Of a stretch of DNA of 64,000 nucleotides, positions 45,481-60,305 are shown in pieces (position 1 is the first letter of the stretch; every line of letters begins with the position of its first letter). The notes under the pieces are model-generated. The model made no database searches, was not told where the DNA came from, and was given only the letters and a program-made list of their open reading frames with translations. The stretch spans positions 64,001-128,000 of the forward strand of contig MU831551.1 of the NCBI GenBank assembly GCA_029204225.1. Direction: 5' to 3'. Made by a program: the position numbers and the translations under genes. This DNA comes from Diphasiastrum complanatum. Taxonomy: Eukaryota > Streptophyta > Lycopodiopsida > Lycopodiales > Lycopodiaceae.

Positions 45481-47590
45481 TTGATACACGTTAGTGAATG
45501 AATTTTCAAGCATGCATGATGTAATCCTAATGAGTGCAGTGAAAATCTTTTGCCTGCATGTCTGAACATTATGTCCTCGAGTTAAGAATGTCACTTTACT
45601 CGTCTATGAACACTTAGTTATTCACTCATATGCAAGGTGTAGGCTACCTCTGCGACGATTACTCGTGGATATTATGCAGCATTTGCATTGTCATGACGTA
45701 ATTTAGTCTATACCTTGTCATTGTAGTTAAAGATATGTAGATTCTACTTTCATTGATCTATGTCTGAATTTTGAGGCCTGGGCTTTGAGCTTGCAGCCTT
45801 TACTTGAAGGACTCGTGTGGACAATGTCCTTCGAGGTGCACTGCTGCATGATGCATGAGGCATGCCTGCAATACTTGCCTCCTTTAAATATCATAACTAG
45901 CTTCTGTTTCAGCGTTCTAGTTTCCCAATGGAAGGTCTAAACAGAGACATGGAGACTAAAGATCTTTGGCACTGGGCAATGCTTCCATTGTCCGCAATCT
46001 AGAGTCTAGAGTATGACGTTGTTCCATCTGGCATTTCGATTCTCGATCTATAAGATATTGAATAAGCAAGCGTTCTAGTTTCCCAATGGAAGGTGTATCA
46101 AGCCGGTCTAAATAGAGACGTGGATACTATAGATCTTTGGCACTGGGCAATGCTTCCATTGTCCACAATCTAGAGTCTAGAGTATGATGTTGTTCCATCT
46201 GGCATTTCGATTCTCGATCTATAAGATATTGAATATGAAAGAGGCACGTATAACGTCAACACCACTGTAGCCTTTTTGATCCAGCTCTACAGCGCTCATT
46301 CGTAGCTCCTGACAGATGATGCTAGCTACAAAAGAGATCAATCATAAACAAGTCAGGTTTCTAGTCCACCAACACTACAATAAATTGTAATAGGGATTGC
46401 AAGGTGGCCACTGTCAATCACCACGAGAAGGTTTCTAAGAAATTAGCCACATAAAAACTTCTTCAATCTGAGAATCACAAGTTGAAGCTACAAGCTCCGA
46501 AGCCAGCTTTCAAGTTCTGGTTCCAAAATTAGAGCAGATTGGGTTCGAAAGCTACTCCAACTTTCGAACCAAAAAACAAGAATGATGAGAGTTCTATCAT
46601 CTATGAATCTACGCGGCATCCTGCCCCCAGCTTATACTGAAACGTGATTGGAACCATCTTTATTATCCATTCTCGGTATGTAGTACGTTTTAACGTCTTA
46701 CAAGCTACAAATCAATTGAAATTGTCACAGACCATTACCAGCATACTACCGTCTACAGTCACTATTGCATGTATTTTACGGTTTAGTATCAAATTTATTC
46801 ATTGTGCGTTCCTCTGCACCTATTCTTGTGTTACCAAAGTAACCTTTCTTTGATGTAAGTTTTTTTTGTGGTTTTTTTTGAACGAGATTCTCATTGGGTA
46901 GAGTCTAAGTTTAAAAGATTTTTTTCTATAAGGTGACAAAATATGATTCTGGTCATTTAGGAAAGCAGCCTTCATGGAATAGATAATCAAATCAAGATAT
47001 ATTATGCTCGTGAACGCCAATGCTTTTTGACATAGATAAACGAGAATTGAATCCTAAACTCTCCAGCATGGATTTCATGAACAATTCCTTGAGAAATTAA
47101 GAATCAGGAGAGTATAGTCCTCGAATGACAATCTCTGGTGTTGAAAGCAACGAGCTCCTAGTCTAGTAAAGTTCATAAATGTAACTCCGCTTAAAAAACA
47201 ACAAAAGCGACAAATGCAACCTATACAATCTTTATTGATACAAAGAGAATTTATTTTATTAATGATCAATAAATTCTATAAAAAATATTGTATATCCTCA
47301 CTATATTCCATAAAAGAAACCTATTTAAAATAAGTTTTAACCAAGGCAGGGCCATGTGGCCTCAGCCACTTTCCACTTGTTTAATTGGTAACAATCATGT
47401 TGATGATCAAGCTCTCATGTGTACTTTCAGATCACATACTATAGTTACTATAGTGAAGCATTTGTGCTTCGGTGCAAGACTTTAGCACACATGTTTAGTT
47501 ACTTTTCAATTGCTATCAGGATTCACCAGCTACACATAATGCCATAGCCATGACTACCCATGTCCCATATATAGATTATCGATAATTTAG
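45481..47590. other. Intergenic, with one local tandem duplication
   Basis: Apart from 45912-46236, no coding or mobile-element motif is recognised. A cactacaataaattgtaatagg at 46376 resembles a CACTA end but is isolated. Confidence 0.45.
45912..46236. repeat. Tandem duplication, about 160 bp unit, two copies
   Basis: 45912-46069 and 46070-46236 share gcgttctagtttcccaatgg, tttggcactgggcaatgc and tcgattctcgatctataag. Copy 2 has about 9 extra bases after ggaaggt. Few differences suggest a fairly recent event. Confidence 0.9.
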
Positions 47591-47625
47591 AAGAGAGAGA
47601 GAGAGAGAGACACACACACACACAC
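47591..47625. repeat. (GA)10(CA)7 microsatellite
   Basis: A compound dinucleotide run directly upstream of the pararetrovirus remnant. Confidence 0.9.
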
Positions 47626-47639
47626 GGATCACACTCCGT

Positions 47640-49747
47640 ATATTCAAAAAATCCAGAATGATCTACCAGATCAACAAAAATGAGGTCTTAGCAGAAGTGG
47701 TCTTCTTACCAAAACCCAGGATTGACTTCCATTCCCACAGAATCACTAGTCTGGATGGATTTAACATCTTCCTCAAACGAAGACCCCACACCTGATAATG
47801 ACATGAATATCCCACCCGAGCCTATATCTACATTGAGTTCTATGTCGTATATCACACACATCCAAGTACAGGTTTGCATCTCTGATATGTTTCGACCTTT
47901 TCTAGTAGCCTTACTAGACACAGCCTACAGTCGTATCTTGCGCTGATTTGAGATTGTATTCCCAAGAACATATCCAGGAAGATCCCTACCTCGTTCAAGT
48001 CATTTATTCCAACAGTGAACTAGGTTTGCTGAGCCATAGCATTACTTGTCTCATCCGTATTGGTAATCTACAAATCAACGTCAATTTCAAAGGCTTGAGC
48101 CATCACTCTACTGACTTGATTTTAGGTTATGATGTACTGAAACACCTTTCCCCAGTCACGTTTGAAATCAAGAAAGTTATATTCACATGTAGATCTCATA
48201 CCTACACTACACCTCTCATCTCTCAACAAAAGATCCAGTATAACAATATGTCAGAAATCAAATTCGATTATTGCTCCAGAAAGTTTCTTAATTGGTCTGA
48301 TTCCCAAAAGGCTCAGGTGCAAACTCAAATCGATATGTTCAAAGAACGATTTCTCCAATTTGCAAAAGATGATCCTCTACCATTCTGGAACAAGCAACAA
48401 TACTTTGTATGACTTTCCAATGTTCCACATACTAATCCAACCAGAGCCTCATATGCATATATGTCTCCTACGGACAGGGGGCTCTGTGAAGCAAAAGTCA
48501 GTCAATTTCTACAGGCAGGTATAATCAAACCCAGGTCTAGCAATTGAGCATGTCAAGCATTCTATGTTAACAAGCATTCATAGCAGGTGCGCGACAAGAA
48601 AAGATCAGTGGTTAATTACAAGCCATTTCAGTATCCTCTCCCTCTTCAGTATTATTGGTTTCTGAAAGATGTCAAGTATCCTCTCCCTCTTCGAGATGAT
48701 ATCATCCATAGAATCCAAGGTGCAATTATCTTTAGCAAATTTGATCTAAAGAGTGGTTTTTGGTAGTTTAAAATAGATCCGGATGATCGTCATAAAACTG
48801 CATTCTCAGTTCCTCAAGGATTGTACCAATTGATAGTTAATGCCCTTCAGATTAAAGATTGCTCCTGCAGAATTCCAGAAAAGGATTGATTTGATATTTG
48901 CAGATTATCGTGATTTCTTAATGGCCTACATCGATGGCAGTCTGATATTTAGTAAAACTTTCCCCCAACATTTCTCTCATTTGCAAAAGTTTTATGAATG
49001 TATGGATAAGCATGGATTGGTGTTATCCAAAGCATTGGGAAAAATGGAGTTATTTCAAGCAGAGATTGCATTCCTCAGCATCATCATTTGCAACGGCAAA
49101 GTAAAACTCCAACAACATGTTTTACAAAAGATTGCTGATATGCAAGGTTTCACTACTATCCATGATCTTCAAAGTTTTCTAGAATGCTTAAACTAGGTTA
49201 ATTGGTGTATTTGTCATTTAGCATCAATTGTACAACATTTTCTTCGAAAAGATGTCTCTTTAAAGTGGACAGCAGAACATGACAAATGTGTAAGAATTAT
49301 CAAGCAATATTGCTCTCATCTTCCACCCTTGCAGCTTCCATTGACAGGACAAATGATCATATACACAGATGCAAGCACTCTTGCATGGGGTGGTGTCTTA
49401 TGTGAATTACATCATGATAACACTATACAGGTTTGCAGATTTGCATAAGGATCGTTCACCCCAACACAAACTCTATATCCATCAGCACATCGGGAGATCC
49501 TTGCAGCAAAGAAGGTTATTACCACATTTCGGTTCTTTTTAATCTCTAATGAGTTTATTCTAAGAAGTGATTTGAAGAACTTTAAGATTTTTTAAATGAC
49601 AAATCTATTACGACCATTGGAAATTCTAGATTGTTAAGATGGTCCTTGTGGTTTGATCATTTGAACTTTACCAGTGAGCATGTTCTTGGCATTCAGAATA
49701 ATGTTGCAAATATCCTCAGTCGGATCCAAGACACCATCATCTTCTGA
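47640..49747 (+). pseudogene. Endogenous pararetrovirus (caulimovirid-like) pol remnant
   Basis: Plus-strand pieces appear in caulimovirid polyprotein order. They are an aspartic protease motif DTA with its following strand (about 47915-48170), RT with the FSKFDLKSGFW block (about 48735-48765) and a catalytic-site region (about 48930), and RNase H starting YTDAS (about 49365). Spacing without an integrase after RNase H, and the style of the RT, favour a caulimovirid over Ty3/gypsy. Decay is heavy. The second catalytic Asp of the RT centre is replaced by Gly, about a dozen stops and several frameshifts occur, and movement and coat regions are not seen. It cannot be expressed as a working protein. 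Confidence 0.65.
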
Positions 49748-51479
49748 TGACCCAAAGATATCAGAAGAAAAACTACCGTAAAAGACACGACGACCTTCTA
49801 CAACGACCAGCGTGAGATGAGCTCACCAGTTGTTGGCTGATTCTGGCGAATCCCCAAGATACTCGGCCAAAGCTATCCAAGAGCACCTCTCACCTTAGAC
49901 CAAGGAGGTCTCTAAGCAGATGAGATGAACGAAGATTGAGAGCCGAGAAGCACTAGCTAAGAATGACAAGTAGAAACTGTGTAAGCCTCATGGTGAATCC
50001 CGAAAGATGGAATGATCATGCAGGAACTAGTATTTCTAGGCAAATGTAATAAATGCAAGTAGGCCCCTCTTAGAAAAGTAGAGTGAGCTGCCTTTTGATG
50101 GTGAACTCTAATGGACAAGATAATTCCACATGTAATTTGTGTAATGTGGAAATGCCACTAGGATGTCACCTAAGGAGCTCTCTTGTTTATTTAAGAGACT
50201 CCCCTTTTGTAGAAGGGAGGCTTTTATGCATTGTATCTACTCCATGTCCAAATGAGAAGAGCTTCCACGAGTTTGATACACCACTAAGATCCTTGATCAT
50301 GGTGGTTTTCTTGAGTGAATCTCCTATGATCATGCACTTCCATCCCTTTGTGTGTGGTTGGATTAAAGTAGCGAGGATTAGATTTCCTGCTTTTCGTGGA
50401 TTAATGTAGAAATCAGCATTGTGGTAATTTGTCTTGGCTGGGTTGTGGCTTAAATCTGGCTAATCCTAGGACAGCCCATTTCTTGATGTTCTTGGCAGTC
50501 CAAGAATCAAGAAATGTGTGTTTCTTGATTCTTGGGCTCTCCAAAATGCTGCCTAGTTTAGTTTCTTGTATTTAGAATGTATGTGTTGGCTTAGTTTAGT
50601 TCGTAAGGATCTGTTTCATTATGTTTTTGCAGCTAGTAGAAGTAGGAATCCATCAATGTTCAACTGAGCAGTAACGTAGATCATGTGTTGAACGCATTGG
50701 CTTGCATTATGATTGATTATGCATGTGCATTTAGTTCAAGAGCGACCTATCCGAGTCTCCTCTGACAGGCAGGAAACATAATAAACATTGTTCTTTTCTT
50801 TCTACTTGATCTAGGCATTGAAACAAACATGTTAACATTCCGAATGCCCAAACAAGCCTGGTAACAGGCAGCACATTGATCTAACCAGAGAGAAGAAATG
50901 ACAACAAAGAATCAGTAGATAGATGAAAAATCTATTAACATTGTCAAAAATCAGTGGGAATGAGCGGAAACTGATGAGCGGCCTTGGTGTAGGATCAGAA
51001 GTACCATAGTTAGCAGCAAAACATTCAAAATGATTGATTTAGACAAATGCACAATGAAACGATACAATAGTGGGACTAAAAATTTGCACTCTGATTAATA
51101 TCAAACAGTAAGTAGAATGCTTGAAGTGATAACTTTAGCTTACAGTCGTTGAGCGTGATAATGCTGGTTACAAAAACTCGAATAATGAGAAGTAGTTTTC
51201 TGATGAAAATTCTAGAATTGATATCCTACAAAATATCTACAACTACCTTTTGTTGCAGTTATTACAACTACCTCATTACATTTAATGCATGTACAAAGTG
51301 GGCGGATTGTCAACACGAAGTGATTGGGTCGGATTTTATACCGATAGTATCGAAATTAACAAGTATCAAAAAATGTACAATGACTCGAAAAATACTGACT
51401 CAAAAAATATACACTGATTCAAAAAATATAGGATTTTTTGAGTCAATACTCTAGAAAGTTCGATCTTGAATTTTTCGAT
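49748..51479. other. Intergenic, no gene recognised
   Basis: Contains a 108-codon frame (50083-50409) of no known family. The pair caagaatcaagaaa/tttcttgattcttgg (about 50500-50540) can form a hairpin. The sequence could be a decayed LTR, but no partner was found. Confidence 0.4.
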
Positions 51480-51599
51480 CTTCTGTTCAGAAAATTGAGC
51501 CCTCTGTTTTTGGTTTTTCAATGGATTTGAGGTTGAGCATTGAATTCCAGCACTCCCCCTTAATGTGGATCCTGGTTTTGAATTTTCAAATTCAACATG

Positions 51600-52600
51600 T
51601 CGTTGAATCTGAGATGGTGCTCCTTTGAAAGAGAGCCTTTGTGAAGTAATATGCTTTTCTGAGATTTGTCCTATTGGATCGATTTTTGGATTTCGAGACT
51701 GTAGTGGGATGGAACCATATCAGTCTTTTGTACTTCAGTGCTAACATGCATTTCAGATCCTTCATCAATTTCAGATTGTTACTGAATAGTAGAGTGTCAT
51801 CTACATAAAGAGTGTTGATGAAGAAATCCGATACAGACTTGAAGTGAAAATTTGAGTCTGCCGAGTTTGGATAGAAACCATTCTCATCTAGAAATGTGAA
51901 TTTGGTGTCCTCTTCTGCTTTGCACTAGTCAACATCAAGTAGTTGACTTTGCCTCTGCAATAGTGTTGAGTTCCTACACAAAGTAGCAGGCTGGATCATC
52001 CATAAATCGGGATGGAGGTTGTTTGGATCAATTTGATCTTATGAGGTGAAATTTAATCCTCTTATGTGATTCAATCCACTGAGAATCTGACTCATTTTTC
52101 GAGTCAGTATCGATTTTTTACTGTTCGACCCTTGAATCGGAATTCTTCTGTTCGATACTTGGGTCAGAATTTGCTGCACCTTTCTCTTTGTGGTAAAAAA
52201 ATTGGTCTTCGAAAAAGATGACATCTCTGCTCGTGAATGCTTTCTAAGTGTCTATGTTGTAGAGCTTGTATGCCTTGTGATCTAGAGAGAAGCCAATAAA
52301 AATTGATCTGCTGCAGTTCGATCCTTGGGTTGGATTTTTTGTAGATCAACAAAGATATGATTGAAAGCTTTGCATTCAAACACTCTAATATTTTTGAGTG
52401 ATGGCTTCGATCATGTCCACACCTAATAATGTGTCTTGCCATTCAGGGCCATTGTAATGGATTGGTTTTGTAGATAGGCGGATGTAGTAACAACTTTTGC
52501 CCATCATTTCTTTGGAAGAGAGGCATGGGCTAGCATGCTCTTTGCACTTGCAATGAGTGTCTAATTTTTCCTTTGAGCCACACCATTGTACTGAGGTGAG
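51600..52600 (-). pseudogene. Copia integrase C-terminal region and RT fragments
   Basis: Frame pieces on the minus strand include VFECKAF (about 52382) and SRDVIFFEDQFFYHKEKG (about 52235-52180) of the integrase end. The RT part includes GFYPNSADSN (about 51880) and LYVDDTLLFSN (about 51810-51780), which holds the YVDD catalytic motif. Most of RT's first half is deleted between about 52020 and 51930. The pieces are in different frames. Confidence 0.7.
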
Positions 52601-52689
52601 CCGTTGGCTATGGATTGTTGTAGGTGTATTCCGTTGGCCTTACAGAAAGTTTTGAGCTTGGTGGAGAAAAATACTCCCCCTCCATCAGA

Positions 52690-53501
52690 ACGTAGAGCTT
52701 TTATTCTTCTCTAAGTCAAATTTTCTACTGATGTTTTGAACTGCTTGAAGAACTTGAAGGTATCGGATTTTTCCTTCAAAAACTAAGTTGCAATCCTCCC
52801 CGAGAGAAGTCAGCAAATAGACAGCTCCCCTTGTGAAAATGGTTTGCAAAGGGCCACAAATGTCCATGTGTACAAAGATCTAACAAATTTCTAGAAGTAT
52901 GGACTGTATCGAAAATGGAAGGACTTCTAGCATGTTTGCTCATTATACAACTTTTACATGGAGTATCAAATTTGTTAATTGTGGGTAGATTTTGTACCAA
53001 ATTCTATTTTGACATTTGTTGAATACAATTGAAATTGAGGTGGCCTAACCTAAAATGCCAAAGCATATTAGCTTATTCAGAAGTGGATGTATAAAGAGCT
53101 TGACAAATAGAAGAATTGTAGTGGCTGATTTTGTAAAGATTGCCACTCATTTTTCCAAAAGCTAGAGCTTTACAGGATTTGTCAAAAATGGTGCAACCAT
53201 TTGTGTTGAATTCTACCCTTCGACCCAAATCTGTGATTCTACTAACTGAGAGCAGATTTTTGGTTAGATTTGGAACATGGAGAACGTTGGTCAACAACTT
53301 GACTTTACCTCTCTGAAATTCGATCACGACTGTTCCTTCACCCTCAATAGAATGAGTTGAGTTGTCTCCAAGCTGCACAATTTGAGAGTGGGTGTATGAT
53401 TTGTGATCTTTGAACCAATCCTTGTGGTGAGTCATATGCTGAGTTGCTCCCGAGTTTAGGTACCAAGAATCGATATCCTGATGTTCTCCGACCTCGGTCA
53501 A
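52690..53501 (-). pseudogene. Copia protease and integrase N-terminal region
   Basis: WYLNSGATQHMTHH (about 53475) is the copia protease site with Asp changed to Asn (normally DSGA), which should inactivate it. LLTNVLHVPNLTKNLLSVSR follows, then the zinc-binding end FDTPCKSCIMSKHARSP (about 52960-52910), and MDICGPLQT (about 52867), the integrase start with its first Asp. The SLGED-like stretch that follows departs from the usual FIDD. Confidence 0.75.
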
Positions 53502-53589
53502 GAAGGCTGCTTCATCTTCATCTTGTTGCTGGATCGTAAAACTGGCTGAAGCAAAATTTGCTTATTGTTGGAACCGCATTTGTTGAATT

Positions 53590-54412
53590 TTAAAGTTCTG
53601 CAGTCCCTGATAAGATGGCCAATTCCGAATTCAACCCTGGACCAGAATTCGATTCAGAGCCAACATTCGATCTAGAGCCAACATTCAATCCAGAGTCGAA
53701 ATTCGATCCACAGCCAAAATTCGATCTAGACTGCATATCGCTCTTCTTGTCAGGATATTCTAACTGTGTAGATTTGTTTGATCTAAACTTCTGATTTCTT
53801 TTTGAATACATAGCCTGAGGATCCGACCCTGAGCTTGAGGAGGATGCAGATTTTTTGACTTTTTCTTGTAGAAGCATCGAAATTACTCTTGAAAGAGTGA
53901 GGTGCTCCTGGGTCAAAATTGCCAAGACCCAGTTTTCATAGGATTCAAGTAGACTCGATAATAGAGTCATAATATTATCGAAATCTTCTATGACTGAGCC
54001 AATTACAACCATTTGCTCCATAAGAGTTTTAACAGTGGTTAAATGACTCGAAACACTTTTTGCTTCAGACATTCTCAGGGAGACGAATTTGTTCCTCAAA
54101 TTTAATTTGGATGTGTTATCTCTGATATCATAGAGAGTTGTTAGGATGTCCCATGCATCCTTAGCAATCTGAACAACACGTATGTGGTTGATTTGTGTCT
54201 TTGATATTGAGAGTGATCGTGGCAAAAGCTTTGCCATCTCTCAGTCTCCATTTGGTGATAATGGGTGCATTACCTTCAGGTTTGAGTTTTGTGCCATCAA
54301 CAATGTCCCACAGTTCTTTGGCTAGTAGTACGACCTTCATTTTGAACTTCCAGAGATGGTAGTTACTCCCATCGAGTTTGTTGATAAGAGAAGAACTAGA
54401 AGATGAATCCAT
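53590..54412 (-). pseudogene. Copia gag (UBN2 type)
   Basis: The start at 54412 reads MDSSSSSSLINKLDGSNYHL, WKFKMKVVLLAKELWDIVDG, and on through the UBN2 core KDAWDILTTLYDIRDNTSKL to LLQEKVKK. One frameshift lies near 54170-54235. The C-terminal part contains imperfect short repeats (SNFGSxSNVGS-like, 53740-53630), which is unusual for gag. The zinc knuckle is not evident. Confidence 0.8.
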
Positions 54413-54541
54413 TCTGATGTGAGATCGTTGGTAGAAACAACGATTTTAGAATATTGTTGGTTGTGCGCTTGCTAGTACAACATCTTGATAGAAAGAAGAC
54501 TTGATAATTCATAGACAATGTGCTGATTACTGAACTGCCCG

Positions 54542-54553
54542 CTCTGATACCAT
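54542..54553 (-). other. Copia primer-binding site (tRNA-iMet type)
   Basis: The minus strand reads TGGTATCAGAGC exactly. It marks the inner end of a 5' LTR that is almost completely missing. Confidence 0.8.
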
Positions 54554-54564
54554 ATCAAAAATTA

Positions 54565-55745
54565 GATCTCACCCACCATATCGATCTTATTCCTGGTGCT
54601 ACCCCACCTTCTCGTGCTCCATATCGTATGTCTAAAGATAAACGCGATGAGGTTCAGCTCCAAATTGCTTTCCTTTTACGTTAGGGCCTCATTATTCCTA
54701 GCCATAGTCCTTTTGGTGCCCTTGTCCTCCTTGTTACCAAAAACGATGGAACCAAACGCCTTTGCATTGACTATTGTGCCTTAAACAAGCTGACTTTCCA
54801 TAATTAGTATTCTATACCTCACATGGATTACCTTTTTGATCAGCTTGGCACTTCTTCCATCTTTTTCAAAATTGACCTATGTTTTGGATACTACCAAATT
54901 AGGATGTGTCCTTCTGATGAGCATAAAACTGCATTTCATACTCATTTGGGCTTGTATGAATTTTGTGTTCTTCCATTTGGTGTTTAGAATGGTCCACCGA
55001 TAATTCATAATGCTATGAATAATATTTCACGTCCTCTTTTAGGTGTTTGTGTCTTAGTTTATTTTGATGACATTCTTGGTTTTAGTACTTCTTTGTCTGA
55101 TCATGTAAAACATCTATCATCTGTGTTTAAATTATTTGTTAAGCATCAACTGTTCACCAAATTGTCCAAATGTTCTTTTGCCATGGCTGAAATCGAATTT
55201 TTGGATTTTCTTATTTGTGGTGGACGTATTCATCTTGATCCTTGGAAAGTTCAAGCTATTGAGAATCGGGCATGTCCCAACCGATGTTCATTCTGTTAGT
55301 ATGTTTTTAGGTATAACAACCCATCTTCGTCGTCTTGTTAAGTATTTTGCCACTATGGCTGCTCCGCTTCATTCGTTACGAAAGAAGTCTCATCCCTTTT
55401 TTGGACTTCTGAGTGTCAAACTGCTTTTGATGCTTTATGTCATGCCATTGTTTCTTCTACTGTTATGTGTCTCTCCCAGTTTGATCAACGTTTTATTGTT
55501 GAGATTGATGCTAGTGCTATTGGTTTAGGTGCTCTTCTACGTCAATCCGAGTGTGTTATTGCTTATGAGTCTCGTCGTTTGTGCTCTTATGAGCAACCTT
55601 ACTATGTACATGAAAAAGAGCTACTTGCTATCATCCATGCTCTTAAGAAATGGTGTCATATGCACGTCTTAAAGACCATTTCTATTGGCCATCCATGAAG
55701 TTTGAGCTAGCCATCTTATTTGTGATTGTCCTTTTTGTGCCCCTA
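54565..55745 (+). pseudogene. Ty3/gypsy RT-RNase H fragment, plus strand
   Basis: It begins in mid-frame with HHIDLIPGA and APYRMS, then [59 protein letters not shown] (FDD catalytic motif, about 55060) and KCSFAMAEIEFLDF. RNase H has FIVEIDASAIGLGALL and YYVHEKELLAIIHALKKW (55495-55650). A deletion then joins RNase H to the integrase zinc domain (RLKDHFYWPSMK, 55667-55700). Stops are at about 54683, 54807, 54987 and 55300. Confidence 0.85.
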
Positions 55746-58157
<2,412 letters not shown>

Positions 58158-59733
58158 TAGGAGAGTACATCTTTAACAAATTCAAGGACTACTGCCTTAA
58201 CAACGACATTGAGCAACAATATATCACCTCCTATTTGCCTCAGTCAAATGGTCATGCCAAGAGAAAGAACAGAACCTTAGTTGAATTGGCAAAGTGCATG
58301 TTATCACATGCGACACTTCCGAAGTCCTTTTGGGCTGAAGCTATTTCAACAACAACTTATATTCAGAACAGATGTTCTACTAAAGGCCTCTCAGACAAAA
58401 CACCATTCGAAGTTTGGATAGGTACCAAACCTTCTTTATCAAACTTACGAGTTTTTGGATGTACTGCTTTTGCGTAGATTCCTTGTGATCTCAGGAAGAA
58501 GCTCGACTTCTAGAGTATCAAATGTGTTTTCATCAGCTACTTTACTTCAGATCAAGCCTACAAGTTTTTTGATCCCATCAAGTCAAAGATATTCACTAGC
58601 CGGGATGTCATCTTCATCGAAGATCAGTTTCAAGACCTCAAAGGAAAGGACAGTTCCCATGTAGTCGACCTATCAAATTCTCCTGACGCCTTGAACTTTC
58701 TAGTTCCTCAGTCGACTATTCCTGTTGAAGGTCCAAGATCCTCTACTCTTGATGAACAACAAATCAATGACGGATCAGAAGAGGATGATTTTGCAAATCA
58801 GCAACTATAGTATGATGGAAATGATCAACTTCCTATATTACCAAGAAGATCTTCAAGAACAGCAGACCACCTAACCGGTATATCGATGAGTCTGCAGCCT
58901 ATCTCGCTCAGGAACTGACGTCTGTCCAAGAGGCACTCAGTCACCTTGATTCTGATCTCTGGAAAGAAGCTATGGATAAAGAGTAATTATCTCTTATTGA
59001 GAACCATACGTGGACAATTGTCGAATTACCTACCAGCAAAAATATAGTTGATTGCAAATGGATTTTTAAAGTCAAGTACAACGCAGATGGAAGCATCAAC
59101 AGAAGAAAGGCACGACTTGTAGCCAGAGGATTTTCTCATGTATACAACGTTGATTACACTGAGACCTTCAGTCTAGTAGTGAAGCATTCTTCTACTCGAC
59201 TTTTGCTATCATTTGTAGCTGTAGCAGATTTGGAAATACATCAAATGGATGTACAGACAACATATCTCAATGGAGTTATCGAAGAAGACATCTACATGGT
59301 GCAACCTGAAGGTTATATTATCAAGTGTAAACACAATCATGTGTGTAAACTCCATAAGGCACTTTATGGCTTGAAGCAATCTGCTCGAGCATGGTTTCAA
59401 AGGATCCTCATTGATCACGGCTATACACCTAGCTCTTCAGATTCAAACATTTACTTCAAAGTAGTGCAGCAGTCTTTTATCATTATCACATTATACGTGG
59501 ATGATAGATTGCTTTTCAGCAACAGTACCGATCTGATAAAAGAGGAAAAGACAATGCTATGTTCCAAAATTGACATGACCGATCTGGGCGAAGCTCATTT
59601 TTGCCTTGGTATACAAATTTACACAGACAGAAAACAGAAGTTGATCTACATCACACAACAAAGGTACATCTACAACATTTTAGTCATATATAATCTGATC
59701 AATTGCAAGTTAGCTCTCTCACCAACTGTATGA
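58158..59733 (+). pseudogene. Copia integrase end and reverse transcriptase
   Basis: It starts inside the integrase core (GEYIFNKFKDYC, then YLPQSNGHAKRKNRTLVEL and TPFEVWIGTKPSLSNLRVFG). A stop at 58476 and frameshifts follow. RT reads WTIVELPTSKNIVDCKWIFK, KARLVARGFSHVYNVDY, QMDVQTTYLNGVIEEDIYM and LYVDDRLLFSN (about 59490-59520, YVDD). Then DLGEAHFCLGIQI and a stop at 59733. The usual QxxGxDYxETFSPVVK is altered to ETFSLVVK. RNase H is missing, and the next sequence is unrelated. Confidence 0.85.
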
Positions 59734-59769
59734 ACAATTAATACGATTGTATCTTTCCAAAAACATTTG

Positions 59770-60305
59770 ATGGATATAATGATGACAATTAACTCAATGA
59801 TGTGTTGTGGACATATCTGGAGAGAATGAAAATGACTTGTGATGTTCAGACTTACATCAAACAAAATCATATTGGTCAAGAACATGTTACTGAGAATCAC
59901 TCGCTTTATGGTTATTTGAGACCTGCCATTGAAAATTTTCAATTGGATCCCAAAATTTTGATCTTATCTCAAAGTCATGCTTCATTAGACATTGCAGTAT
60001 CAGAAAGCCAAGACAATGTCCAATCCATATACGAGGAACTTGATGCCGAATAGATAGAGCTACTATACAGTATTGCATTGATTTATCCTTATTGGAAGTC
60101 AAAGATAATGTCAAGAGATGAAGCATTTACTTTCGCCATGCATTTGGGTTTGAAGAAAGAGTACTTTTTTGAGCAAGATGCAAGAGATTATATCAAATCT
60201 CGTGTTGAGGTGGAAAAGAAAAGGGATTTGGATTTTTATTGTCAAAGTCACAAACTTCTGTGGTCAAACATTGGCAACTATTTCAAATTTGATATCTTAT
60301 TCATA
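59770..60305 (+). pseudogene. Unidentified reading frame with a single internal stop
   Basis: One frame is open from about 59791 to 60410 except for one TAG (60051-60053): LWTYLERMKMTCDVQTYIKQ..., then, after the stop, ALIYPYWKSKIMSRDEAFTF and KKEYFFEQDARDYIKSRVEV. A further TAA lies at about 59788, before the open stretch. Composition is protein-like, with balanced charges and few low-complexity runs until about 60300, where it becomes hydrophobic AT-rich drift. I do not recognise a family. It follows a truncated copia RT directly. Confidence 0.35.

Larger units (their letters stand above)
51480..54553 (-). mobile_element. Ty1/copia retrotransposon, minus strand, 3' truncated
   Basis: PBS TGGTATCAGAGC at 54553-54542, then gag, protease, integrase and RT in minus-strand order down to about 51600. 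RNase H and the 3' LTR are not recognised. The 5' LTR is reduced to at most about 15 bp (54554-54569), where an unrelated plus-strand gypsy RT fragment begins. Confidence 0.8.

Noticed and set aside
46376-46400. cactacaataaattgtaatagg, another CACTA-end-like sequence
   Set aside because: Isolated, with no matching end within the window and no transposase nearby on the same element.
46545-46570. gggttcgaaagc as tRNA T-loop
   Set aside because: No acceptor or anticodon stem can be built around it, and no RNA polymerase III A box is present. No tRNA gene was found in the window.
50083-50409. 108-codon frame as a novel gene
   Set aside because: No recognisable motif, no splice or promoter context, and the surrounding sequence looks like non-coding repeat.
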